Origin: Bedellia somnulentella
Taxonomy: Eukaryota > Arthropoda > Insecta > Lepidoptera > Bedelliidae
Length of the DNA stretch: 64,000 nucleotides
Direction of reading: 5' to 3'
Assembly: GCA_963576735.1 (NCBI GenBank)
Contig: OY755171.1
Location: 15,004,001-15,068,000 of the forward strand
Positions 34,061 through 47,518 of the stretch are shown here, in pieces. The stretch's first letter is position 1. Each line of letters begins with the position of its first letter. A program made the position numbers and the translations under genes. The notes beneath the pieces were generated by a model. That model had not been told where the DNA came from and did no database searches. It saw only the letters and a list, made by a program, of their open reading frames with translations.

Positions 34061-35655
34061 TTTACAATGCTTAGTGTTGAATTGACAATAACACGCTCAC
34101 TTGACTGTCCAAAATAATGAGTTTGTGAACCACATAATACAATGTCTCTTACTTATATCAATGACTACAAAAGGCTATGTTTTATTAATGTGTTTCTTTT
34201 GAGAAAGATATTAACATGTTTCTTTAGTCAAATGTCTGATATGTATGTATCCCCCTCCCGTAAGAAAATCAATATGATTCTAGTTTTATAAACTACACCC
34301 CATAATATAGTAAAATAAAAGGTGTAACATACACCGCGTATAACATCGTAATAGCTCGCAAGGGCATAGGACAGCGAAATTCTAATCCAACTCCAAATTA
34401 CAACAATATATTAAAATACAGTATATTTTAATTTGCCAATTAGTTCAATACTAACGTAAGTTATAGCAGCGGGTTGTTACAAAGTCAGCCCCAATCGAAC
34501 ACCCGCATACAGTATAAGATAACTTAATTGTTCGCATAAATAAGCCACATATAATGTTTGCTGATATTTTTACTGCGCACCAAATATTCGGCACGTGGCG
34601 CATTCCTCGCCAATTGCTATCACGCAATATAAGGGGGCTGTAATAGGCTTAACGAAGTTAACTATTGCCTGATTATTGTATCGTATTAATATTGGCGTAT
34701 TGTACTGTTACACTGTTAGATATACTATAAGGTTTTAAATATCTCAGGAAAAAAATGGTTAGAAGTTGAGGGTTATAGGTTCGTAACATTGTAATTTCAA
34801 TTGAATAGAAATATGTATTTATATTCCACATCCTTTTTCTTCAGTTTATTGAGGTCAATGGTTGGACATAAATCTCCTTTAAAGACCTACACTACGCTCT
34901 TTCTCTACAATCATACGGCTTACTGCGACCTTCACCTAGTCGCCACTTGTTCATTGTGTGGAAGCTCGATCCGAGGAATATGGATTTGCCATTAGATATA
35001 TTAATAGAGTAGATAATTTTAATAGAATTTTAGAACTGTGACGACTTATTATTAGGAATCGTAACTGTGTCCCATTATGGCTTAGTAAAAGTCGTCAATA
35101 AGCCTAATATAATAATGCTCTTAGCGTAGTACGCTCGGGCCTTAGTGTGTAAGTATAAGAACTACAGTTCTGACTAATCAATTAATTCTGCTGGCCGAAA
35201 TAGTTTGTTGCTGTTGTCAGAAAAGTTTCAACAAAAATAAGATTAGATTATAATTCCCATTGTTTCAAAGCAGTACCAATTACGGTTATTCGTAATTATG
35301 AGCTGATGAAAATTTATTTTCTGTTCGGCAGAAGTTTATATTTTAAAAATAGAGTGAAGTCATAAAGAACCGAACAAGTTTTAAAAAGTTTCGTCTGTTG
35401 AGTTTATATTTCTGAGCAACAAAGGATACGTTTTGAGTCAATTTTGCCATTGGAATCGACCAATAATAGACCGTAAATGGGAAAGCCCACCGACTGACAA
35501 AGTGGCTCTTGATTGGCTGACGCTCGCTGGCCTGGCGGTAAGGATTACCAGAATTACATTCGTGTTGCAGAACAATATATTTGTCAATTTAGTTCATTTT
35601 CATTTTCACTTAGGAAAAGATACACCGAGCAAATAAAAGTTGAAATATTTGATCT
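34061..35655. other. long stretch without recognised feature
   Basis: No gene, tRNA or clear repeat seen. Confidence 0.3.
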
Positions 35656-35760
35656 AATAGATATACTCACGGCCATAAATCTCAAAAAGGGCTAGTCAGA
35701 GCTTAAGAGCTGGAAACTCCTCAGCCACATTTGAAAGTTGATAGGGGGACAAGATCAACT
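35656..35760 (-). repeat. repA 3' fragment
   Basis: Only the 3' 95 bp or so remain, in minus orientation (ATACTCACGGCCATAAATCT). Confidence 0.55.
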
Positions 35761-36299
35761 AGTTTGTTATAGCTAATTTATACAATACTTTCACTTTTCC
35801 TTTACATCACTTTTTATTCACCCTACTTTACTTACGAATTTGTTAATAAATAAGTACATAATGACTCCTAGAAACTATTTAAGTTTAATGGTATATATTT
35901 AAAAAAATCATCATAAGTTGATTTGTCCACAAAACCGCTTAATCACTCGTAAGATAGGCGTGCCCCAAAAAGCTCCACCCAGTCAGGCAAGGGCTTACCG
36001 AATTACTATTGGTTAACATTTTCAGGATTTCGACTCTGAAGGCCGTAGGCGTAAGGCAGTGCTACCAACTTAATATAGCATTAAGCGCTTAATCTAGCCG
36101 TTTCTTTGCTTGTACAAGCAAGTTTTTTCGCCAAATATTTCTTAGTGTCAAATTGTTTATTATTTTCCAGTAACGATTTTTTCATATTCGTCTTAAATAC
36201 AATAAAGGCACAGTTATGGCAATCCTTAATGATTTGATGAAAAATGTTCATAAGCTTCCATATATAAATATCATTATAAACAATTTCAATATACTCGTC

Positions 36300-36465
36300 A
36301 CATACTATGGATTTGCAACGATAATAAATCCTAGAAAGGGGTGGATGAGATTTAGAATTCTAAATTTCTCAGCTATAGCTTCATCAAATAATAATCACTT
36401 AAAAAGTGTCAAAAGTCTCCTCTATGACACCCACTAAAAAGAAGGGGTTAGTGCTTTTAAATTTT
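36300..36465 (-). repeat. old repA relic
   Basis: AATAAATCCTAGAAAGGGGT, AATTTCTCAGC and GACACCCACTAAAAAGAAGG keep the order of repA on the minus strand. Confidence 0.45.
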
Positions 36466-36616
36466 GTATTTAGTACTTAAAGGAAAAGATGAATATTGTA
36501 AGTAAATCGTTCTGTCGGTGCTTGAAGTCGTACAAAATCAGGTCCAGTGAAATAACCAACAGTTGACTGAGGATTATTATAGTTCGTTTAAAAGATTTTT
36601 TTATGTATTTGTAAAT

Positions 36617-36812
36617 GTGCTGCAGCCGTACAGTGCCGGCTTAGATGGTCACTACCCCTTTCTACCCACGGGTGTCGTACGAGGCGACTAAGGGTATGGG
36701 GCTTCTATATGCGGTTCCCCAACTTCCAAATGTGGCTGAGTAGTTTCGAGATCTAAAGCTCTAACTATCCCTTTTTAGGATTTATGGCCGTGATTATATG
36801 TATGTATGTGTG
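36617..36812 (+). repeat. repA retroposon, internally deleted
   Basis: Begins CAGTGCCGGCTTAGA and ends ATGGCCGTGATTATATGTAT. The middle is shortened. Confidence 0.65.
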
Positions 36813-37379
36813 TGAAATTATTAGAATGGATGTTGTAAATGTGGAGACATAACTAAAAATGGATTTTAATATTTTGTACGAATTAATTGTAAGCTGAAAT
36901 GTATAGATATTTCTATAGTTATAAAATTTTTATGTACAAATTTTTTGCATGTTTTCTAATTAATCAAAATGAGTCCTCCTCCATCCACAACACAAATGTA
37001 AGTGATGCACTACTATAAAATTATGTTAAGCGCCTATGTTTTTTAAACATTTGAACATTGTATTTTATCCAATTATTTTATTAGCAGTAAAGTGTTACAC
37101 GTGATAAAGTAACACAATTTCTTTCTTTTCCCAAGCTTTATCAGAACTGTCCGTAGGTCGTGGAATGATAACACTTGGCCGATAAAAATCATTCAACAAT
37201 CCTAACAGAGATTCCCAAGACTGGATTTTATAAAATAGGTCAGCCGCATTCATTCATTTTCAAATTTAAAAGGGAGACGGGTTGTGTTGATCACAATTAA
37301 ATATGGGAGTAATTGTTGTTTAGAATCAGAACTTGAACTTTAGAATTTTGAGTAACTTGTCATAATCCGATGCAAAGCA

Positions 37380-37598
37380 TTTACATTAGGATGCTCCCTC
37401 ACTGGGAGCATACACATGTACAGTAACAATAAAGATTCGCCTTTGAGCATAACACGACAATAATACCTCCCTGACTGACGAGCATTCGCGTGTAATTCAT
37501 ACAATCATTATAAGGTGCGCATTGTAATGCTCAAATCTTACAAATCTGTAATGTTACATTATACGCGAATGCTCCCGGCGACAGAGCACCTTTACATT
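37380..37598. mobile_element. 203-bp MITE with 8-bp TSD
   Basis: TTTACATT occurs at 37380-37387 and 37591-37598. The enclosed 37388-37590 has imperfect inverted ends (left AGGATGCTCCC...GGGAGCATAC, right GGGAGCATTCGCG on the other strand) plus a third internal copy of GAGCATTCGCG. An 8-bp duplication suggests a hAT-type mobiliser. The termini do not match the hAT consensus well. Confidence 0.6.
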
Positions 37599-37779
37599 TT
37601 AAAAACATAAAAATAATCTGGAATAATTAACCACAAGTGTTTCGATAAGAAACTAAACTATAAATTAATCAAACGGTGTGAAATAGAGCACACAAATATT
37701 GACCTATTTTCCAGCAAGATAAACAAATGGCCCCAGGTCTCGACCAAAACGTTATCGTATACAATACAATCACTTTGAG

Positions 37780-39070
37780 AAAATATGTCGCGGGCGTGTA
37801 GAAAGGGTATGGTTGCGTGCATACACCGCAGGAATTCAAATAAAAATACTGTCAGCCAGAGCCTTGGACCGAACCGGCATGCGGTATCCGGGGCGAGGTG
37901 GCGAGTGCCGCTCTCTACACTATGTGACATCATTTTTATGGCTTACAATTACAATATTTGTACAACGAAAAGGAATTTTAATCACCGTAGCTACACGGCA
38001 CATCGACTGTCACCAGATTATTACAATATAATACGTTTACTAGTGTTTAATTGAGTAAAATTTATAGCAGCTATTTGTTGTCGTTATCGACGCCTTTAAT
38101 CTATCTTTATTTATCAATTTGATTTAATATCAAGGTTTATAAAAGATGGTTTTTGCTAAATGAAACCTGATTAATTTAAATTTACTACTGACACTATTGA
38201 CCATTCTTTGACTCTCTACAATCGGGTCGAAAATTGGCTGGCAGGTTGATGTTTAAGCTGTAACTCCTGTGTGTGAGCTATTTAACACTTTGGCACACTT
38301 TCATCAAACTTTAAGAGTACTTACGTAAAAGTATGCAATCTCTTGTGAATCATAAGAGGGCTATACTTTCCTATTTTTAAGGCGACATTTTAAGTTTTCA
38401 ATAATCTTAAATTTTGTAAAGTTTATCTGTGTGTAGAATCGGTTTCCATTTTCATAAAAATATAAATATTTATGTGAATATGATATAAATATGTAGAGAC
38501 TAGACGATACTTTCTTATATTTCTGATGCAAAGTTTACATATTAGAGATGCTTAACATAACATTTATAGAAACTGATACCCAGAGTGTCAGGTCTTTTCA
38601 AGTTACAAACACAACACATTTACATTCTTTTGTTATTAACTCTTTAAAAAAACCTGAAGATTACCAAAACGTACATGCAAAACGGTAATATGTGAATGAA
38701 TCAAGAATGTAAGAAAAATAAGTCACGCACATCGCAGCGTCAAGCTTTGAGGCATCGCTTCAAGTTGAGCTCATTGATCAGGGCCTTTCACGCTCAATAG
38801 AGATCGGAGGCCATTCACGGTAAAGAAACCACCCCGACCACGGGACAATCGGAGCGTGGGAGAATCGCCTGCGCCGCGGTGGCATACACTAATGGATGTA
38901 CGAAATGATCTTATTGCTCTCGTATTATTGTGCGGAAAAGTTTTTGCGTTCATCATGACAATAACATTACCGCGTTGCACAATGCGTGTAGACGTTATCT
39001 GTAAGGGAACGAGACGGGACGCCCTTTCGCGGGCTTTTGCGAAAGAAACGGATACTTGTACAGAATTAAA
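37780..39070. other. GC-richer non-repetitive islands
   Basis: Two patches (about 37780-37960 and 38720-39060) have balanced composition and no similarity to the window's repeats, separated by AT-rich DNA. No gene can be drawn. Confidence 0.25.
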
Positions 39071-39109
39071 TAGTATTTATTTGATTGTTGATTTTTTGTC
39101 GTTGATTTT

Positions 39110-39365
39110 TCGCCGTGTAGTGTCGGCTTAGAATAGCACTACCCCTTTTCTACCGATGGGTGTACGTAAGAGGCGACTAACGGTATTGGGGCTTTTAAGG
39201 GATTTTTGGGCGATGCGGTTGGAGACCCATCACCAACAACTTTTACTTTACCATCTTTTCCCCACTCAATTTTCCAAAAGTGGCTGACGAATTTATAATT
39301 CCTTAGCTCTGGCTACCCCTTCTAGGGATTTATAGCCGTGAGTATAGTAGTAGTAGTATAGTAGT
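39110..39365 (+). repeat. repA retroposon, full length
   Basis: Near-consensus copy. The tail is an unusual (GTA)n (GTATAGTAGTAGTAGTATAG) instead of (TATG)n. Confidence 0.85.
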
Positions 39366-41845
39366 GAGGCAGTAATGACTCCAAATAAGATTCAAAAACA
39401 TACATACGTCAAATGTAGGATCTAGTGACCTATTTATGATCCTTCTGTCTACCCTTTCGTTAAAATAACGATTATACATACTAAGCATGCCCCACTATAA
39501 TGTAAGGTGCGAAATATCAGTGTTTATAGGATTTTTGCATGCTCTTATTGAGCTTCTCTTCACTTGTCGTCGCGAAAACTTACAAGTTCATTACGATACC
39601 TTATTAATTCCGAACTGAGCCGCAAATTTTGTAACGATAATCTACTATTTTTAATAATAAACAACAAGCTGTGAAAAAACCCAATGAAGGTACCTTACAG
39701 CGATTTGAGGTAACTGTAAATCCAAGCATTTTTCTTTACTAATGACATCGCTTCTTTGAAGAATAGGTGTCAACTTGTTGTCAACCTTACTACGTTTATA
39801 TGATTGCCTTTGATAGGCTTTGAAAACATGTAAGTATTTGCGGTGGAACAAACATATTTTTACAAAATCCCTGTAAGCCATATGTCTACCAAGGTTTTTT
39901 TTGTCATGATAATACTTTATCCGTAAAACAATAACAACTTTAAGACAACGTTACTCTGGAAATTTACCAGGATAAATAATCCTTATTATTGTATTTTTTT
40001 AACCATATTAACTTTATAGCTTTTACTAAAAGTATGCTTATAGTAAATCCTTGATGATTAAAGTCTTGTCTTTAGTTGTCCTTTTAAAGAAAGTGTAGCC
40101 GTTTACTTTCAGGGGATCCCTACGTAGCTATGGGTGTTGGTAGCTGGTGCCAGTTTACAAGTGCAGGCGACAGGAATGTGGAAGTTGGCAAACTCACACG
40201 GCCAGGATGAGTAGGATCTTTTTTAAAAGGGCACGATTCCTGGAAGTATCTCTCGAACGGCCGAGAGGCTGGCGCTCGCCCGCCATTGTGCCGTGCGGCT
40301 AGTTTTGATCTTATTGTTAATGGGACGCCAAGTTTTTTCAACAGAGCCTGGAAAAAAGGTATCATCAGACCCCAGCGGAAACGTTACGGACCCTTGTGAA
40401 GTAAAATGGATATACGTTCTACGAAGAAGGTGTTATTTTAATCGTAAGCCGGCTTTGTTACTGAGGAATTTAGATGGCCTGTCATATTTAATGGCCAGTT
40501 GCTCAGTCGACCTCATACTCCTAGTCCGAAACAATCCTGACGCAAGCGGCGACCTCTTCTGAATTATTCATTAACGTACAACGCACACATACAAGAGCGA
40601 GAATTTCATTAACTATTCACACCTGACATTGGTGAACCTTGAACTTATAATTGTTTATCAAATATCTCGTATTTCTACCCCCTAATCACAATGGCCGAAG
40701 TGTAAAGGTAAAGTAGGTGAACTGAAATAATGAATACGAAGGTTTAATAGAAAGAAAGGTATTGTAAAGATTATTGAACTAAAGATAGGGGCGCATTGAG
40801 TACCACTTTTGTTTACATAATAATGGTCGTGTGAATGAGCCACACACGGCGGCTCGTCATAAATGGAGTAGAGCTTGCATTCCTTCGTAATACCAGTCCA
40901 CGTCTCGGGATTATGGGAGAAAAGAATCTATCACGGTAAATACACTTGAAATATTACATGCCTAACAACTTTTATGTATAAATGAACAACCAATATTTGT
41001 ATTTTTATAATGGTACTAGTAAACATGCAGGAAGTAGAGCTTGCAACGTTTATTTTGTTTCAAGTAGTGTTGAAAGGAAAGTATTTTCTTGGCCAATAGT
41101 AATGTATGTCCAATCGCATCGCATTACGGGCGCACTCCAATTATAGGTATAAAAATACAATTACCTTCAACATTATGCGTCGTGTAAAGAGGCCGCAAAA
41201 TGTGAGGTCGCGCTTTTTTTTATTTAATTCCCTCAGGCAACGATTTCTGTCTCGCTCTTCAGCCGCAGCAGATAATGAGTGGTTGTTAAAATTATGAATG
41301 GAACCTCTTCCGACGGACTCCTTGGTGTGTGTTGTTGAGTGAGACTAAGCTATGCGTGTAGACTCACACAGACATGCAGCCACTATCCAACACGACTTGT
41401 TTTATTTTCCGCGGATCATGTATGGTAGTATGATTGAAAATATCAGAAATATAATACTAAAGATGAAATGAATATATCTTTAATGTGTTCAGTGCGTTGT
41501 GTGGTATTCAAATTATTGTTCTAAACCCAGTATTTACATACATACAATTAAGCATTCTTCATCGTTAAATGATGAATACATATCGTAAGGGTTTACAAAT
41601 TATTCCGCGGGTGTTTTAATAGGTGAATTAGAGGTTTTTAAAGTGCTATTTTCACAAAAAAATATTAAAAATAAAGGATACTCGTACCTGTTGATGAGTT
41701 TACGGCCAAATTGTCCATTAATCAATTCAGTCTCGCTCGCAATGGACACTGCACAGCAAATTAACTATAAATAGTAATTATCTAGCTACTTTCGAGCTAT
41801 CCTAAGTTTTAGTTCCTTGATAATTATTATATTGACAAAGATATA
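39366..41845. other. stretch without recognised gene
   Basis: About 2.5 kb. A GC-richer patch at about 40120-40560 has overlapping short frames without domains. The rest is AT-rich. Confidence 0.3.
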
Positions 41846-41855
41846 AGATATAAGT

Positions 41856-42107
41856 TTGCTGTGTAGTGTCGGCTTAGAATAGCACTACCCCATTTCTGCC
41901 GGTGGGTGTACGTAAGAGGCGACTAACGGTATTGGGGCCTTTAAGGGATTGTTGTGCGATGCGGTTGGAGACCCATCACCAACAACCTTTATTTTACCAT
42001 CTTTACCCCTCTCAGCTTTCCAAAAGTGGCTGAGGAGTTTCTAATTCCTTAGCTCTGGCTACCCCTTCTAGGGATTTACAGCCGTGAGTATATGTATGTA
42101 TGTATGT
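41856..42107 (+). repeat. repA retroposon, full length with 10-bp TSD
   Basis: Flanked by AGATATAAGT (41846-41855 and 42108-42117). Body near consensus, tail (TATG)n. Confidence 0.9.
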
Positions 42108-42385
42108 AGATATAAGTGGATAAGCTTAGAGATACTAGATATATGATTATGCTGATAACTCCGACTGTCTAAGAAATCTAGGCCAGTTGTACTTACGGAG
42201 TGCAACAAAACACACACTAATTAAATTAAACTACAACTTAGATGATCAACTATAGAATGCACACACATATTTCGATTACATTTCGCAATGCTTGAATGTA
42301 ACGTCAGTCAGAGGACGACATCGCAATACAGAACATATTTAGATCAGATTATGTAAATGATTAAAATGTGATTGAATAATTATGT

Positions 42386-42627
42386 GTAGTGCCGGCTTAG
42401 AATAACACTACCCCTTTTCTTCCGGTGGGTGTACGTAAGAGGCGACTAATGGTATTGGGGCTTTTTAAGGGATTTTTGGGCGATGTGGTTGGAGACCCGT
42501 CACCAAAATCATTTATTATTACCATCTTTTCCCCAATCAACTTCCAAAAGTGGCTGAGGAATTTCTCATTCCAAAGTTCTGGCTACCCCGTTCAGGGATT
42601 TATAGCCGTGAGTATATGTATGTATGA
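42386..42627 (+). repeat. repA retroposon, full length with 13-bp TSD
   Basis: Flanked by TGAATAATTATGT (42373-42385 and 42628-42640). The 242 bp run from GTAGTGCCGGC to the TATGTATG tail. Confidence 0.9.
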
Positions 42628-42956
42628 TGAATAATTATGTAAATAAAAATATATGGAGACATCTAAAGTAATGTAAACTTGTATTAAAGAACCGAAATAA
42701 CTACATACAAATTACGAAAAAGCCGCTTCCATTAACAACTTTATTTATAGTGGGACGAATTACTTGCGGCTTTTTAATCAATCATGTGGCTTTGAATGGC
42801 ATCCGGGGAAGACAACCATTGTTCAGTAATTGCTAAGATTCTTTAGCGATTCTTCAATTACCATATAAATTAACATCAGAGATAAGATCCGATCACAACT
42901 TCATTGGAGTTTCGCGCATTACCTTGCCATATGAGATTGTTATACCTATATTATGT

Positions 42957-43312
42957 CACTGAAACTTTCACGCCGTATTTCTATGAAGGGGTTGGCAGAG
43001 GTACTAATACTTCTAAACATCACGTGACATTGTCACCTTGTGTCCAGAGTACCCACGTTTTGCCTGGACAGTGTACTCACTTGATAGGGGGCAGGCCTAT
43101 CTGCGTTTGTACGAATACACGGTCACATGACAAAGTACAACTTAGCCATGTGGGTTTTCTTACGATGTTTTCCCTAACCATTAACGACCATGATAAATTA
43201 ATCACACATATGACTTTAGAAAAGACAAAGTGGTGTAGAGCCGACCCGGGATTTGAACCCTCATCGTCTGCACTGCTGTGTTCTACCCACTGAGCTATCA
43301 CGGTTGCACCCG
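42957..43312 (-). repeat. repB tRNA-derived SINE, full length
   Basis: A minus-strand copy with the tRNA-like head at its right end (complement of CACTGAGCTATCAC). A TATTATGT repeat (42949-42956, 43313-43320) is a candidate target duplication. The 129- and 74-codon frames crossing it are SINE sequence, not genes. Confidence 0.85.
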
Positions 43313-43754
43313 TATTATGTATCGGCTATTATCCACCAGATCGTTTAGCTGGTGTAAAATTAAACGACCGAAGGTGCCATTTTAATATAAGCGTCCTTTC
43401 ATCACTTTGTGATGTTTCTTAATAATGTTGTCAATTTAATAAATAAGGTTTGTAGCCGAATCTATAAGTATACAGTTTAAAAAGAAAAGTTATGTTAATC
43501 TCTTTTATTGGTATGTTAGCTTAGAATTCTTGATTTCGTCAGAGTTTGAAATTGTGTCGGCATAATGTTATCCAATCGTAAAACGTATCTATCATATGTA
43601 ATCGTTATCATTATTTATTACGTAATTTAATTTTGCAAGTGTCTTTTTAATCAAATTATTCCGTATTGTCTGCATATATTCCATCTACTTACTAACCGCT
43701 TTTTAGTATAAAATATGACTGAGGGTATAAGGAGCGCAGTATGTTATGTTGCCG

Positions 43755-43990
43755 AATAGTGCCGGCTTAGAATGTCATTACCCCTTCTACCCATGGGTGT
43801 CTTAAGAGGCTTCTAAGGGTATGGGGCTTGTTTAAAAAGATTTTTGGACGATAAGGTTGAAGATCCATCACCAACGATACTTTATTTATACCATCTTGTC
43901 CTCTATCAAGTACCAAATGTGGCATTTCTAGCTCTAAAGCTCTGGCCACCCTTTTTTTAGATTAATGGCCGTGATTATATATGGTATATA
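43755..43990 (+). repeat. repA retroposon copy
   Basis: A copy of the CCCATGGGTGTC subtype from GTGCCGGCTTAGAATG to GGCCGTGATTATATATGG. Confidence 0.7.
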
Positions 43991-44010
43991 CAAGCTATGA
44001 AATGTCTGCA

Positions 44011-44024
44011 TAACTAAGATAGCA
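44011..44024. repeat. repC target-site duplication, left
   Basis: TAACTAAGATAGCA at 44011-44024, repeated at 44389-44402. Confidence 0.9.
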
Positions 44025-44388
44025 CATAAATAAAAGATGTTATTAAAGGAAAGAAAAATTTCGACACTGGCGGGGTACGAACCCGCGACCTTCGGGCATC
44101 CAGCGCGAAATTTCTCTATCCTTTGTTTCTTTTTTACACGTTCAAGTAGTGTTTGCGTTTCCTACCTCCGATTTTTTTTAACTAATTCGGACGGCCACTT
44201 GTCTACCTTTTCAGATAGAATGCAAATGTTGGAAACGCCTAACTATCACATAATTTAATGTTTTTTGACATGAATTCCTCATGTGGGGATTATTACTCAT
44301 AAATAAAAAAAAATCTTTCCTTTAATAACATCTTTTATTTATGAGTAATAATCCCCACATGAGGAATTCATGTCAAAAAACATTAAAT
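44025..44388 (-). repeat. repC foldback SINE, copy 3, with 55-bp perfect hairpin
   Basis: A 364-bp copy with a 14-bp duplication. 44253-44307 and 44334-44388 are perfect 55-bp inverted copies around a 26-bp spacer. Also, 44025-44054 is perfectly inverted at 44314-44343. The tRNA-like part is reduced to the T-arm end (GACACTGGCGGGGTACGAAC). The body TACACGTTCAAGTAGTGTTT matches the other repC copies. Confidence 0.85.
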
Positions 44389-44524
44389 TAACTAAGATAG
44401 CAGTCATTAAGTATCATTTTAATCAATCACAAAACTTATATAAATATCTACAAAACGCTGAAAAAGTTCTTGAAACCGGATGAGTATTTTCTGAGATTAG
44501 CGCGTTCTAGCAAAAGAAAATAAA

Positions 44525-44768
44525 AAAGCTGTGTACTGTCGGCTTAGAATAGCACTAACCCATTTCTTCCCGCGGCTGTCGTAAAAGGCGACTTAGGGTC
44601 TTATGGCTTATTAAATGTTTGTTGGGCGATGCGGTTAGAGATCCATCACCAACCTGTAGTTACAATCCTTTCCCCACTTAACTTCCAAAAGTGGCTGAGT
44701 AATTTTAATTCCTAAGCTCCGGCTATCCTTTCTGGGATTTATAGCCGTGAGTATATGTTTGTATGTAA
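44525..44768 (+). repeat. repA retroposon copy
   Basis: GCTGTGTACTGTCGGCTTAG through ATTTATAGCCGTGAGTATATG and a TATG tail. A short Helitron-like scrap (TCTGAGATTAGCGCGTTC) lies just upstream at about 44491-44508. Confidence 0.8.
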
Positions 44769-44842
44769 GTCAAAACCTTTTTATGTAACAATTATAAAGC
44801 AACTTAATATCATGTTTAGTCAAAAAACACTGGTTTAGTTTC

Positions 44843-45085
44843 GGTGTGTAGTTTCAGTTTGGAATATAATAGCCCTGGCCGTTAAGGTTCAGAAAGACAC
44901 AACCCTAGTTATGGAGGTTTAAAGTGATTCTTTAGACGACACTGACGTGGCCGGAAACCCATCACCAAGTTTTCTTTATTTAACAATCCCTACATCACTT
45001 CCAAAAGAAGCTGAAAATACTTAGATTTTGAAATACTGGGTACCCCTTTTTGGGATTAGTAGCCGTGAGTGATTTTATATATGTA
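44843..45085 (+). repeat. diverged repA copy
   Basis: Begins TGTGTAGTTTCAGTTTGGAA and ends TAGTAGCCGTGAGTGATTTT. Second repA in tandem orientation, older than its neighbour. Confidence 0.6.
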
Positions 45086-47320
45086 CTTACGTAACGTAAA
45101 ATTCAACAAAACTACTTTTCTGACCATCTTTTTCAGTAGGGTTGTACTGTTGATACTTGTGATAAAGATTTTAAACATATTACTGAAATTACATGACTTT
45201 ATTTTATTTCAATTACTTTTAAGCTTTCATTAATTGTTTTAAACTAAATTTAAAACAGAAGATCGAGTGGATTTCTAAAATCATTAATGTATGTATAAGA
45301 TTTAGATTCCACTAAAATAAAAATATAGTTAAAGCTTGTTATCAATCTTGACAATAGTGACAGACTTGTTTCAAAAAAATATATTGTTGTTGTTTTGTTA
45401 GTACAAGTGGAGTCACCCTCTCCGTTATCGTTTTTATAACAAAAGATCTCTTTCTCAACATCCTTCTACAGGTATGTAATATTTTGACTAATTTCACACA
45501 ACATATTTTAATCACTTGCAATTTGCACAAAAAAAAGAAAACTATATTGGCGACAATCATCTACGTAGTGAAAAAGTAAACGCAAAACTCGCAAAAGGAA
45601 CAAAGGCATTATGATTGAAAGAAAACGAATGATGGGAAACGAAATGATGTTTATGAATTTTGGAAAATCTGGAAATGTTTGTAGCTCGTTTTTCTTTCTA
45701 CTAAATATTTTTCCAAAATGTTCCTTGTTACGAAATACCTACAAGTGGGGTTTAGAGAGAAGCCCTGTTAGATTTTCTTATGACATAACGAAATCCGCCC
45801 AAAATTAAGGTTAATGATAAGAAAACTTTTAATTTTCTTGACATATATTCATAGTATGTTTAGCGAATCGATTAAAAATATACCAAAATATCACTTTGAC
45901 ATTTGCAATATGAGTTCGTTTGATTGTTTAATACATTGAACATGGCTAGATTTTCTCAATACTCTAACTAATAACAAGTATATTTCAAATTCATTCCAGC
46001 GCTCATTAAGTGTCTCATAGTCTTTGCTCTACCTAGTAAATACTTGACTCGGATAAAACCAGTTGAAGTGGGTTTTTAATTTGTTTGACCCACAAGATCC
46101 ATTGGAGAAGAATTGGATTTTTCAGTTGATTGAGCCGGAAGTATCTCATTTGTCGCGATGGCCCATTAGGCGGGCCGCGCCGGGTCGAGTGCCAAAGGCG
46201 GGTGCCGCCCGCCGCCCGCACGCATTCGCCCAAACAACCTCATACGCCAAACTCCAGACGTAACATAATATTTCCCAAGCAGCCTTTATTTATTGCGCAC
46301 TGCACCCCGGCGCCGCGACAAGTGAACTTCCCAGAACCGAGAACCGACGTGTCGGCACAAAGCCGTTACATCCATGAAAAAAACACTATTTATGTGGTCG
46401 AAAAAATTGGGATACAAACCGTATTTATCTGAAGACCGTGAGCTATGCGCTTTTTGTTTAGTCCCGATTTGCAGGAATCCACAGGTACCTAACGTGCGGG
46501 AAAATATTAATTTGTTAATTTGACGGCCAGTGGGGTGTGGTCGATGCCATTTAGGAAGGTTGAAAAGATTTTGAAAGCATTCCTCAGATTAAAATGGCAT
46601 ATCATGCGAATAATAGTGATCGTTAAGATTGCTCCCCAACTATACAATGATCCTTATAATATAGGATCCCAACATATACTTCATCACCTGTGTGAATTGA
46701 CCACTTTTTTATGTTTACAAAAGTGTAAAGTTTATAAATGCACTCGAGAACCTCTTTTCTATCTGTAGAACTAAATGAGATACAACACGAAAGATTCCTA
46801 GAAATTAAAAAAATATCTATATAATTTATTAACAGTTGTGCAAAGTTATTCATTATAGCCTAGGTGGATTCTAAGCCCGAAGGCGAGGCACCGACTGCTG
46901 TAATGACTAGCTGCTCATGTACGACCGTACATAAAATTGTTATCTAATTACTATGTTTTAGATAATTTCTAATTATTTATTTAAACAATTTTGAAGAAGA
47001 TAAAAGAAAATGTCGCAAAAAAAACATTTCAGATTTCTCACAGTTTTGTTATGCCCACCACGCCTAGGCAATGGCCGACATGACCATCTAAATTACGTTG
47101 ATTAAAATGAAAAATAAGTTGCCATTCTTTACGAACAAAAATTCGTTTAGAAGTGATAATTTGATTAATTACTAAAATACTTGAATGTAACAAATAAATA
47201 ATCGGTTTTTTGTGTGAATCGATCGTCAATTTGTGAAATTCTGACAAAAGCTTTCTGGTTTTCCTTACATATACTTCAACATTTCGCCTTTTATAAAAAG
47301 TTTTCTAATTCATTATTATT
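45086..47320. other. stretch without recognised gene
   Basis: About 2.2 kb. A GC-richer patch at about 46130-46360 contains overlapping 66-100 codon frames with no domain. A coding exon there cannot be excluded or supported. Confidence 0.3.
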
Positions 47321-47324
47321 AAAT

Positions 47325-47518
47325 GTGTAGTGCCGGATAGAATGTCACTACCTCTTTCTACCCATGGGTATCGTAAGAGGCGACAAAGGGCTTTCTTAAG
47401 TAGTTTTTGGGCGATGATGCGGTTCTAGACTCGACTTCCAAATGTGGCTGAGGAGTTTCTAGCTCTGACGGCTACCCCTTTTTAGGATTTATGGCCGTGA
47501 GTATATGTAGGTATGTTT
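47325..47518 (+). repeat. repA retroposon, internally deleted
   Basis: TGTGTAGTGCCGGATAGAAT to ATGGCCGTGAGTATATG, with about 50 bp missing centrally. Confidence 0.7.

Noticed and set aside
42904..43293. 129-codon plus-strand frame
   Set aside because: Mostly the complement of a repB SINE; other repB copies give similar frames.
46130..46432. 100-codon frame rich in Arg/Pro
   Set aside because: Arises from a GC-rich patch with three overlapping frames; no recognisable family.
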